From assembly GCF_020731285.1 (NCBI RefSeq), contig NZ_JAJFOW010000002.1:371385-435384 (forward strand): a stretch of 64,000 nucleotides of DNA. The letters are read 5' to 3'. Each line of letters starts with the position of its first letter. Position 1 is the first letter of the stretch. The notes under the pieces are model-generated. The model did not search any database. It was not told the DNA's origin and was given only the letters and a program-made list of their open reading frames with translations. Of the stretch, positions 1-6,918 are shown in pieces. The stretch comes from Cohnella baijiui. Lineage in GTDB: Bacteria; Bacillota; Bacilli; Paenibacillales; Paenibacillaceae. The translations under genes were made by a program, and so were the position numbers.

Positions 1-152
1 ACTCCCGAGGTCGCGAACACCATCATCGCGGACTCGAGCAAAGCATTGATGTTGCGCTGTGCGTCGGCGCGTACACGTCGATTCGTGTGTTCGTGAGGCT
101 CCATGTCATTACTGGGGTCTTCCGTTTTATCGTTCATCAAGTTGTCCCCCAT
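1..152 (-). CDS. TetR/AcrR family regulator, N-terminal part only
   Basis: Reading leftward from an ATG at 152 gives an open frame that runs off the window edge. The visible part has an acidic leader and then RRVRADAQRNINALLESAMM followed by VFATSG, which matches the first helix of TetR-type DNA-binding domains. The helix-turn-helix itself lies outside. Two starts are possible: ATG 152 behind a GAGG, or ATG 137 behind GGGGGA with a 7-base gap; the second has the better ribosome site. TetR proteins usually repress a neighbouring gene on binding a ligand. The target here is probably left of the window. Too short to say more. Confidence 0.7.
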   Translation of the reverse strand, partial: MGDNLMNDKTEDPSNDMEPHEHTNRRVRADAQRNINALLESAMMVFATSG

Positions 153-283
153 AAGTTTAATCCTCAATTTATATTTACGGCATTCATCCCTTAAGTCTTT
201 TTACCATTCAATCCCCGTACCCGAATAATAATACTATTAACATTAACATGACTCAAACATAGATTGTTGTCAACATGGCGGAA

Positions 284-310
284 GGGCTTTTCCTTTGTCC
301 GGAAAAGCCC
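284..310. other. Perfect 10-bp inverted repeat, possible weak terminator
   Basis: Arms GGGCTTTTCC (284-293) and GGAAAAGCCC (301-310) enclose seven bases. It lies 50-75 bases beyond the stop of the NmrA-like gene, in the gap between it and the partial TetR gene. There is no clear run of T on either side, so a terminator role is only likely, not shown. Nothing else was seen in 153-358. Confidence 0.4.
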
Positions 311-358
311 CAAAATTCAGTTGTACCTTTTCAATTGTTGTCTAACGACCTAGCTTCA

Positions 359-1225
359 CTACATTCCGATCAGGTGGGGTGAGCTCATTAAGAATTCCCG
401 CACCGTGATGGCCGGTCGTCCAATCAGACTCACGAGCGTTGGATCGGCTGGGGCAAACTCGCCCGCTCGGCTGGCCAAGAAGAACGTCAAAAACATATCG
501 GCCACATGGTCTTGTAAGCCTTGGGATATTAATTGGGCGCGAAACTCATCATCGGACACGACGACACGGCGAATGGACCGGCCGGTCAACTCCGTGAGGA
601 TAGCCGCAATATCTTTCAGGTCTAAAGCTTCCGAAGCCGTGAGACTTGGCGTTAACCCGCTCAGATTCTGCTCGCTCAAGACCGTTGCTGTTGCTGCGGC
701 CAGATCGGCGTGGGTCGTCCAGGCAACCGGCCCGTCCTCTGGCGCAACCAACTCCCCCGTCTTAAGGGCGTCGCGGAGAAACCAGGGCAAGGACGCGGTA
801 TAGTACCCGTTTCTCAGGGACGTGAATGGAACCCCCGAAGCTTTTAACGCTTCCTCGGTGGCGGCGTGGTCCACCGCGGGAGGGAATAGCGATGTTGGCG
901 ACGAGCTCATATGGCTTGTGTAGAGAATTCGACCGGCGCCTGCCTTTTTAGCCATATCGATTGCGGTACGATGCTGACGAACGGCCTCATCTCCCAAGAC
1001 ATTGCTGGAAACGATGAGAACCTGCGACGCCCCCTCAAAAGCGTGAAGCAGACTACCGGGATCCGTATAATCCCCCCGCCTGACGCGAACCCCTCGTTCT
1101 TGAAGTTCCTTCGCTCGCTCGGTATCACGGACACTTACACCTAAATGGTCTGCGGGAACTCGTTGAAGCAATTCCTCAACGACGGCTTGCCCGAGTTGTC
1201 CATTAGCTCCTGTTACAATAATCAT
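359..1225 (-). CDS. NmrA-like NAD(P)H-binding oxidoreductase (quinone reductase 2-like)
   Basis: A 288-aa protein starting MIIVTGANGQLG, a glycine-rich dinucleotide-binding loop (GxxGxxG, residues 6-12). Length and layout fit the NmrA/HSCARG group that includes NAD(P)H:quinone oxidoreductase QOR2. These are atypical short-chain dehydrogenases that sense or use NADPH, often reducing quinones. The start is the ATG at 1225, because GGAGGTG lies 7 bases upstream; a TTG at 1240 is in frame but would put the ribosome site inside the gene. It diverges from a TetR gene at 1419. A 23-bp inverted repeat at 1254-1276 sits just upstream, so control by that TetR protein is likely. Substrate unknown. Confidence 0.8.
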   Translation of the reverse strand: MIIVTGANGQLGQAVVEELLQRVPADHLGVSVRDTERAKELQERGVRVRRGDYTDPGSLLHAFEGASQVLIVSSNVLGDEAVRQHRTAIDMAKKAGAGRILYTSHMSSSPTSLFPPAVDHAATEEALKASGVPFTSLRNGYYTASLPWFLRDALKTGELVAPEDGPVAWTTHADLAAATATVLSEQNLSGLTPSLTASEALDLKDIAAILTELTGRSIRRVVVSDDEFRAQLISQGLQDHVADMFLTFFLASRAGEFAPADPTLVSLIGRPAITVREFLMSSPHLIGM

Positions 1226-1253
1226 CAGAAACACCTCCAAAAGAATGGGTCTA

Positions 1254-1276
1254 CTAAAACGACAGCGTTGTTTTAG
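1254..1276. promoter_or_regulatory. Candidate TetR operator between divergent genes
   Basis: Inverted repeat with arms CTAAAACGAC and GTTGTTTTAG (one mismatch) around AGC. It lies about 30 bases upstream of the oxidoreductase start and in the shared upstream region of the divergent TetR gene. Size and position fit a TetR dimer site. The link is inferred from position and symmetry only. Confidence 0.5.
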
Positions 1277-1418
1277 CTACGGGTATACTGTAAGCTGTTC
1301 AGATAACCGTCGCAATCGACAAACCCTTGCCACCGTAGGATAAACAACACGCTCGTCCAATTGTAGCCTTTTAGTAAGTCATTTAGGCGAATTATACGGA
1401 GTGGAGATGAGTTGAAGG

Positions 1419-2000
1419 ATGCCAGTGAACGCAAACGATCCACGAGTAAAGCGTACACGTGATTTGTTAATCCATTCTTTTCAAGAACTTCTCGAAGAAA
1501 CAAACAATGTTTACGCCATCTCTGTGCAGGATATCACGAAGCGGGCGTCAGTTAATCGTGCCACCTTCTATGACCACTTCGATGACAAATACGCATTCCT
1601 TGAACAATGGATGAGAATCAAGTTTAAGCAGACGCTCGAGTCCCAATTAAAGGGCGCTTCGATTTTGGATATGAACGGCTTACACACCGTCATTCTGGCA
1701 GTGTATCAATTTCTCGATAGATTCCGTAGAAACTTTGCGCCTGCGAATGGTCGATTCGAGCCCCTATTTGAAGCGGCGATGCAGAAGGAACTGTTTCATC
1801 TTCTAATACAGTGGTTAAGCGAAGTGTCAGACTCAGAAGTCGCAAGCGAAGTGTTGAATGCTACGGCCATCTGCGTTAGTTGGAGTATTTTCGGGTCAGC
1901 CCTGCAATGGTCTCGTCAACCTGAGAATTGCAATATGGAGTCAAGCGTAAGAAACGTAATGGTGGTTATAGCGGCAAGTTTAGCACCCGTTATCGGCTAG
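1419..2000 (+). CDS. TetR/AcrR family transcriptional regulator
   Basis: A 193-aa protein. Residues about 8-55 form the TetR DNA-binding domain: a leading helix (RTRDLLIHSFQELL), then ISVQDITKRASVNRATFYDHF, the usual helix-turn-helix ending in the Y-x-H-F signature. The rest is a helical ligand-binding and dimer region that does not reveal the ligand. The ATG at 1419 is preceded by GGAG about 12 bases away, a loose fit. The gene diverges from the NmrA-like oxidoreductase, and the 1254-1276 inverted repeat lies between them, so it probably represses that gene and itself. Confidence 0.85.
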   Translation: MPVNANDPRVKRTRDLLIHSFQELLEETNNVYAISVQDITKRASVNRATFYDHFDDKYAFLEQWMRIKFKQTLESQLKGASILDMNGLHTVILAVYQFLDRFRRNFAPANGRFEPLFEAAMQKELFHLLIQWLSEVSDSEVASEVLNATAICVSWSIFGSALQWSRQPENCNMESSVRNVMVVIAASLAPVIG

Positions 2001-2125
2001 GTTGTAGCATGCCCGGTCGGCGTGGCAGATTCCACAAAGGGAGCTGCCGGATGGGCTTTTGGTACACCCTCCTTTTTTATGCAAAGTAATGCCCTTCTTC
2101 GAGATCGGCGATCAGTCCGGGCTGC

Positions 2126-2148
2126 ACAGCTCCCGCGTTGGGAGCTGT
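2126..2148. other. 9-bp stem-loop in the gap between convergent genes
   Basis: Arms ACAGCTCCC (2126-2134) and GGGAGCTGT (2140-2148) with a 5-base loop, between the ends of the TetR gene (2000) and the SDR gene (2283). It may act as a two-way terminator, though no T run follows. The rest of 2001-2282 holds only short open frames without a ribosome site, and no recognisable product. Confidence 0.4.
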
Positions 2149-2282
2149 CGCAGTTAGCTCCTTCGGTTATTCTATTCGCCCATATTCCGCCCCTGACGAT
2201 AACCTGATCAATCTCTTTGCTCCGATCACGGAGGAGGGGCTCGAACGGTTCAGCAGCAGGGCTTGACGGACAGCCTCGATGC

Positions 2283-3263
2283 TCATGGGCCAACTGAACT
2301 ATTTTTGAAATAATATCCCTGGTTAATATCATCTATCAGCGCAGGGTGTACGGGTTTCCATCCCAAGCGTTCCTGCGTCAAAGCGCTGGACGTCGGGTTA
2401 TCGACTGTCGCGAAAAGTCCAAGCCATCCGAAGTGTTTACCTGCTTCTTCAACACTTATACTTTTGACCGGCAAGTTCAGATGGTGCCCCAGGACTCCGG
2501 CAATCTCACGAAACGGAACGCCCTCTTCACCCACCGCATGAAATCGCGACTCTGCCGGTGCTTGCTCCAAGGCGAGTCTAAAAAGGCGTGCCACATCGAG
2601 ACGATGCACAGCCGGCCAGCGGTTGGACCCGGAACCCATGTAGGCGGAGATGCCCTTCTTGCGAACGATGTTAACCAGACTCGGGAACAAGCCGGTCCTA
2701 TCGCCCTCGCCGTGCACGATCGGAGGGATGCGTACAATCGAGGAACGAATACCCCGATTCGCTAAATCCAGGGTTGTTTGTTCAGAGAGAACGCGTAAAC
2801 CGCCTGGGGATTGATGATCCCCCGCGTTGTCCTCCGTCCCGAGACGGTTGGGAGTGAGCGTCATCGTAGGCATCGCGACGACAAGAGGGCGGTCACGGCC
2901 GGAAAGGGCGGTGCCGAGTGTCTCGATGGCGCGCCTGTCAGTCTCGACAGCAGCTTTCATGAATCGCAGCATCACATCACGAGGACTCCCGCCAAGTAAA
3001 ATTCGAAGACGAGTTGAGATACTCGCATGAGAAAACTTGTGGAAGTAAGCCAGGTGAATGACGCCGTCCACAGCAGCAGCCCCTCTGCGCAAGCATGCGA
3101 GATCCTCTATCGAACCGACTAGCACCTTAGCGCCAATAGCAGTAAGCCCTTTGCCAGCCTCTTCGGAACGAGCAAGGCCAACTACTTGGTGACCGGCATC
3201 CAACAGCTCGCGAACTACCGCAGCACCGATGAAGCCAGTCGCTCCTGTAACAAACACACGCAT
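2283..3263 (-). CDS. NAD(P)-dependent epimerase/dehydratase-like SDR protein
   Basis: A 326-aa extended short-chain dehydrogenase fold protein. MRVFVTGATGFIG gives the TGxxGxxG cofactor loop (residues 6-13); VIHLAYF follows at the end of the fourth strand. The usual catalytic Tyr-x-x-x-Lys is not seen where expected: that stretch reads LRVLSEQTTLDL, so the protein may be an atypical SDR that binds NAD(P)H without standard epimerase chemistry. GGAG lies about 9 bases before the ATG at 3263. It follows the AraC-type gene at 3444-4406 on the same strand after a 180-base gap, a common pairing in which the regulator controls the oxidoreductase. Substrate unknown. Confidence 0.75.
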   Translation of the reverse strand: MRVFVTGATGFIGAAVVRELLDAGHQVVGLARSEEAGKGLTAIGAKVLVGSIEDLACLRRGAAAVDGVIHLAYFHKFSHASISTRLRILLGGSPRDVMLRFMKAAVETDRRAIETLGTALSGRDRPLVVAMPTMTLTPNRLGTEDNAGDHQSPGGLRVLSEQTTLDLANRGIRSSIVRIPPIVHGEGDRTGLFPSLVNIVRKKGISAYMGSGSNRWPAVHRLDVARLFRLALEQAPAESRFHAVGEEGVPFREIAGVLGHHLNLPVKSISVEEAGKHFGWLGLFATVDNPTSSALTQERLGWKPVHPALIDDINQGYYFKNSSVGP

Positions 3264-3443
3264 TCCGAAAAACTCCTTTCTTTTGTCAGTAGTGTTTAAC
3301 CTTAGTATAGAGGATCGATCACCCGGGTCTTTGCCTTTTCCGCCACAGTTTTTGCCTGATTCAACAGAATCTGCTCCTGAGAAAAAAAGAATCCCGCTAG
3401 GCCCTATGCCCGCGGGTATTGGAAAAGCCGCTTTCGTATCGGT

Positions 3444-4406
3444 TCACTTCAAATGCTGTCTTTCTTGACGCCATCTGGCAATATCCCTACTCGGAGGGCT
3501 TCCAAAGAAACGGCTGTAATCCCGGTTAAATTGGGTATCGCTCAAATACCCCACAAACCTGCTTGCCGTCGTTGCATCCATTTGGCTGGACAGCATCAGA
3601 CGCCTCGCTTCTTGCAGGCGCAGCGCTTTTTGATATTGTAGGGGGCTCATCGCAGTAACCGACTTAAAATGCTCACGGAACGAGGACTCACTCATGTGGA
3701 CCATCTCTGCCAAATCTGCAATTTTCAATTGCTGGGGAAAGTTGTTCTGGAGCCAGTCAATTGCTTTCACAATCCGCTGCACACCGGATTCCGAGAAAAC
3801 CGTCTCGGCAACATAAACACCAATAGGGCTGCGGAGAAGCCGGATATAAATCTCATCCTTCACCAGCGGAGCAAGCAATTGATCGTCACCGGGATGGGAT
3901 AGACAGTCTACCAATCTCGCCACGGCGTTAATCATAGCCGTATCAGCGTTAATGACATAACCCGCACTCCGATTACGGACTTCAGGTAAACCCTGTGGAA
4001 ATACTTTTGGCACCAATTCAGCAATCCTTTGCGGATCGAGGTATAACCCTACTCCCAAGAACGGTTCGGTAGGGCTGGCCTGTATGGTTTTCATCGCGAC
4101 CGGCAAGGTTACAGGAGCAATGAAAATACGCGCCCCGCTGTACTCATAAACCTCCTTTCCCACGGTCATGACTTTTTTCCCTTGCGCTGCAATACCGACA
4201 GCAGGCAAATTGATGGTATGCACGTAATCCGTGGCTTCTATTCTCGAATACCGATTGACATACAACCCAGGGATCCGCACGCCATAGCTCCCATCATGCG
4301 AAGTATGAGCATCAATCAGACTTGCCAATCGTGCCGTTTCTGCATCAAGCGCCCCCTTGGCATTATCTGACTTCGCGGCTAACGTTGGCTCATCCAGTAT
4401 TTTCAT
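3444..4406 (-). CDS. AraC family regulator with AraC_N-type sensor domain
   Basis: A 320-aa protein. Residues about 30-190 resemble the AraC_N ligand domain (SYGVRIPGLYVNRYSR ... GARIFIAPVTLPV). The C-terminal third carries two helix-turn-helix units of the AraC/XylS type (LKIADLAEMVHMSESSFREH; the second around ATTASRFVGYLSDTQFNRDY). AGGAG lies 14 bases before the ATG, a wide gap. It lies upstream of the SDR gene on the same strand and may activate it. The 257-base gap upstream (4407-4663) is AT-rich and probably holds its promoter; no clear operator was seen. Effector unknown. Confidence 0.85.
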   Translation of the reverse strand: MKILDEPTLAAKSDNAKGALDAETARLASLIDAHTSHDGSYGVRIPGLYVNRYSRIEATDYVHTINLPAVGIAAQGKKVMTVGKEVYEYSGARIFIAPVTLPVAMKTIQASPTEPFLGVGLYLDPQRIAELVPKVFPQGLPEVRNRSAGYVINADTAMINAVARLVDCLSHPGDDQLLAPLVKDEIYIRLLRSPIGVYVAETVFSESGVQRIVKAIDWLQNNFPQQLKIADLAEMVHMSESSFREHFKSVTAMSPLQYQKALRLQEARRLMLSSQMDATTASRFVGYLSDTQFNRDYSRFFGSPPSRDIARWRQERQHLK

Positions 4407-4663
4407 GATTTCGAAAGCAACTCCTTTCTAACCTTGCGCATCAACCGACATGGTGCGCATGAGCCAATAATTATGAAGAGGTTCATTCATTATTTATACT
4501 CTAATGGTATCATATGAAGTTCGAAATTTCACAATCTTTCAATGGTCTCTTCAACTCTCCGCTTTACCACTATTTGTGATAAGGTTCAGCGTATCATCAA
4601 TAGAGCGTGGATCGATAATTCTAATGTTCTTGTGATTTTATTAGCTGTACTCAATTGAATGCA

Positions 4664-6067
4664 TTACTTCGTAGATTTTTTGTTAGTTAAAAGCAAAGCA
4701 GGAACGAGCATTACCAAGCTAAGGACTAAGGCTAACAGGAAACCATCGTGGTAAGCAGTGGTCATCAAGGGCACCGTTGGCGTGTGGCCTGCAAGTGAAA
4801 GACTGACAACCGTTGCAAGTACTGCCGAACCAAATGCGGCGCCAATATTTTGAACAAGGCGCGTTCCGACACTAGCTTGCGCGATTTCTTGCTTAACCAT
4901 ACCCGTGTATGAGTCAGTCATCATGGGAATGGTGGCGCCGCTGATACCTATACCGCGTACAAACAAGACGACACTTATAACAATGAGTGAAGATGCCTCA
5001 TTGAAAAAGACAAAAGGAATCGTACCAACAATGGCGAGTGCCAAGCTTACCAAGACAACATTACGCGCACCCAATTTATCGGTCAGCCTGCCGATCAACG
5101 GGCGGGCAACTAATGTGCCTATACCTTGCGGAATCAAAATCAATCCGGCACTCAAAACCGAGAAGCCTTTGACATTTTGGAAAAACAAAGGTAATAACAA
5201 CATAGGGCCATTGGTGGCAATTCCCGCAAGGAACAAACCAACCATGGCGGCGCTGAAATTTTTCGACTTGAACAAATGTAACGGGAGAATCGTTTGTTCC
5301 TTTTTGATTGCGGCATAACTCATGTAAATGCTTAACATGGCGGCTCCGGCAACAACAAACCCAATAGTCGTACGGTTGTTAGACGCAGCAATCCCATAAA
5401 TCAACGAGGCTGAAGCGGCGCCCAATAAAGCAATCCCAATAAAGTCGAAATTGGCTTTACGATTAACCGGAGTGAAATTGGGCAGCTTCATAATCATTAA
5501 AGTGATGGCAAGAATGCCAACGGGAATGTTGACAAAGAAAATGTAACGCCACGATAAGAACTCAACAATCACAGCCCCGATAACTGGACCAAGGATTGGA
5601 CCTAAGACCATTGGGGTAGCAACGGTGGACATTATACGTCCCATTCGTTCCCTTCCGGCGAATTCAACAACCAAGGTAGTCAGCAATGTCATGATAAATC
5701 CGGCGCCTACACCTTGAAATACCCGAAAAATAATCAATACATAAATACTGCTGCTGAATCCCAAAGCAATCGAAGCCGCTAAGAATAACATATTTGCGCC
5801 AATCATTAACCATTTGCCGTTGAAACGCTGAACCATCCAACCGACAAGCGGTACCGAAATCGCCATAGCTAATACGTAACCCGTAATTGCCCATTGAATG
5901 AAGTCAAGTCCGACATTGAAATCGACACTTAAATCCTGGATGGCGATGTTGACCATTGTTGAGTCAAGCAGCGGCATAATTGCTCCAAGCACTAAAATCC
6001 AAGCAACATTCATGATGCTTTTGGGGATCGGCTCAAGTGCCGGGGCTTGTTCCTTCTTGCTCATCAT
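4664..6067 (-). CDS. DHA2-type MFS multidrug efflux transporter (EmrB/QacA family)
   Basis: A 467-aa membrane protein with about 14 hydrophobic segments. Features of proton-driven DHA2 drug exporters: an early acidic motif in the first helix (LDSTMVNIAIQDL), a loop MVQRFNGKWLM between helices 2 and 3, and the helix-5 antiporter motif (TPMVLGPILGPVIGAVI). Two start codons are adjacent, at 6067 and 6064. AAGGGGG lies 4 and 7 bases before them, so the second (MSKKEQ...) may be used. Its promoter overlaps a box shared with the MarR gene upstream, so MarR repression relieved by a toxic compound is the likely control. Drug range cannot be read from sequence. Confidence 0.9.
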   Translation of the reverse strand: MMSKKEQAPALEPIPKSIMNVAWILVLGAIMPLLDSTMVNIAIQDLSVDFNVGLDFIQWAITGYVLAMAISVPLVGWMVQRFNGKWLMIGANMLFLAASIALGFSSSIYVLIIFRVFQGVGAGFIMTLLTTLVVEFAGRERMGRIMSTVATPMVLGPILGPVIGAVIVEFLSWRYIFFVNIPVGILAITLMIMKLPNFTPVNRKANFDFIGIALLGAASASLIYGIAASNNRTTIGFVVAGAAMLSIYMSYAAIKKEQTILPLHLFKSKNFSAAMVGLFLAGIATNGPMLLLPLFFQNVKGFSVLSAGLILIPQGIGTLVARPLIGRLTDKLGARNVVLVSLALAIVGTIPFVFFNEASSLIVISVVLFVRGIGISGATIPMMTDSYTGMVKQEIAQASVGTRLVQNIGAAFGSAVLATVVSLSLAGHTPTVPLMTTAYHDGFLLALVLSLVMLVPALLLTNKKSTK

Positions 6068-6096
6068 AAATCCCCCTTATTTTGATTAGTTGCAAT

Positions 6097-6125
6097 ACTA
6101 TATAGAAACTAAACAATATGATCAA
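6097..6125 (-). promoter_or_regulatory. Promoter of the efflux pump overlapped by a MarR box
   Basis: On the minus strand TTGATC (-35, 6125-6120) is followed after 17 bases by TATAGT (-10, 6102-6097). The plus-strand block ACTATATAGAAACTAAAC (6097-6114) covers the -10 and most of the spacer. It recurs with one change in opposite orientation in the leader of the MarR gene (6642-6659). A repressor bound here would block RNA polymerase. Confidence 0.7.
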
Positions 6126-6127
6126 AT

Positions 6128-6149
6128 AAAATGCTGTCGTAAAGACAGC
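6128..6149 (-). terminator. Terminator after the MarR gene
   Basis: On the minus strand GCTGTC and GACAGC pair around TTTAC and are followed by ATTTTATTT. It lies just beyond the MarR stop (6169) and before the pump promoter, so the two genes are separate transcripts. Confidence 0.6.
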
Positions 6150-6168
6150 GCTTTTCGTTAACAAAGGC

Positions 6169-6633
6169 TCATGTTTCTTTCAGATTTCTATCTATTGTCT
6201 TTTCCATTTCAGAAAAAAACTCAATCATGTCTCTGTAGGAGGATTCTGGCATATCCCTTAGCACTTTTAACGAACCATCAATCGCTTGATTATGGTATTC
6301 AATGTGCCCAATATAATTTTTCTGCCCCTCTTCCGTAAGATTCAAAACGACCTCCGTGTCTGAATCGGGAGATACTTTTTTTTCAATCGTACCCTTTTCC
6401 ACCAGTTTGTAAATCATTTGTGAAGCGGCACCTTTGGTTATGCCTAAAATATCAGCCAGCATGGTAATATTGATTCCCGGATTATCCCCCACAGCTGCTA
6501 TTGTATGAATTTCCGCTCTGGACAATACGACATCTGTCCCATAGGAGCGCTGCTTATTTTCCATCCGATTGTATTTACTAATCACCCGTTCGAAAAGTGT
6601 GATAAACTTCGTACTATCGTTTATTTCGATCAC
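6169..6633 (-). CDS. MarR family transcriptional repressor
   Basis: A 154-aa winged-helix protein: LSRAEIHTIAAVGDNPGINI, the recognition region LADILGITKGAASQMIYKL, and the wing VSPDSDTEVVLNLTEEG. I place the start at the GTG at 6633. A longer reading to 6837 is open but would run through a good promoter (TTGGCA, 17 bases, TAAAAT at 6702-6674) and a perfect operator palindrome (6649-6665). The ribosome site is weak and lies against the operator, so bound repressor may also hinder translation. The same box overlaps the promoter of the neighbouring drug pump, so this is most likely its autoregulated repressor. Confidence 0.85.
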   Translation of the reverse strand: MIEINDSTKFITLFERVISKYNRMENKQRSYGTDVVLSRAEIHTIAAVGDNPGINITMLADILGITKGAASQMIYKLVEKGTIEKKVSPDSDTEVVLNLTEEGQKNYIGHIEYHNQAIDGSLKVLRDMPESSYRDMIEFFSEMEKTIDRNLKET

Positions 6634-6648
6634 CCCGTTTAGTTTAGT

Positions 6649-6702
6649 TTCTATACAGTATAGAACATATATGATTTTATCATACGGAAAATCTTTTGCC
6701 AA
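6649..6702 (-). promoter_or_regulatory. MarR gene promoter with perfect 17-bp operator
   Basis: On the minus strand: -35 TTGGCA (6702-6697), 17-base spacer, -10 TAAAAT (6679-6674), then the palindrome TTCTATAC-T-GTATAGAA (6665-6649) at the predicted transcription start. The extended box continues as AACTAAAC and is shared with the pump promoter. Strong evidence for autorepression; the protein-DNA pairing itself is inferred. Confidence 0.75.
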
Positions 6703-6918
6703 GTGTGTTTGATAAACCAAAGCCGATGACGATGACACACATGTGATCCGTTGTCGAATTCCCGCGAACCAGTCAACACAAGCCCAGCTACTCCACATTC
6801 CTTCCCAAGGTTGCCCCTCCCAACCCTCCCGCTTCAACCTTGACGGCTTCTTCTGCCTATGAGATTTATCCGAATCCGATGCCGCACAACCGGCTTAGGC
6901 ATTAAGCCTAATTGTGAT

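Noticed and set aside
1997..2332. A 111-aa minus-strand open frame between the TetR and SDR genes
   Set aside because: No ribosome site, overlaps the SDR 3' end and a stem-loop, and the translation has no recognisable features.
6634..6837. N-terminal extension of the MarR protein
   Set aside because: The added residues do not resemble MarR and would overlap a good promoter and a perfect operator.
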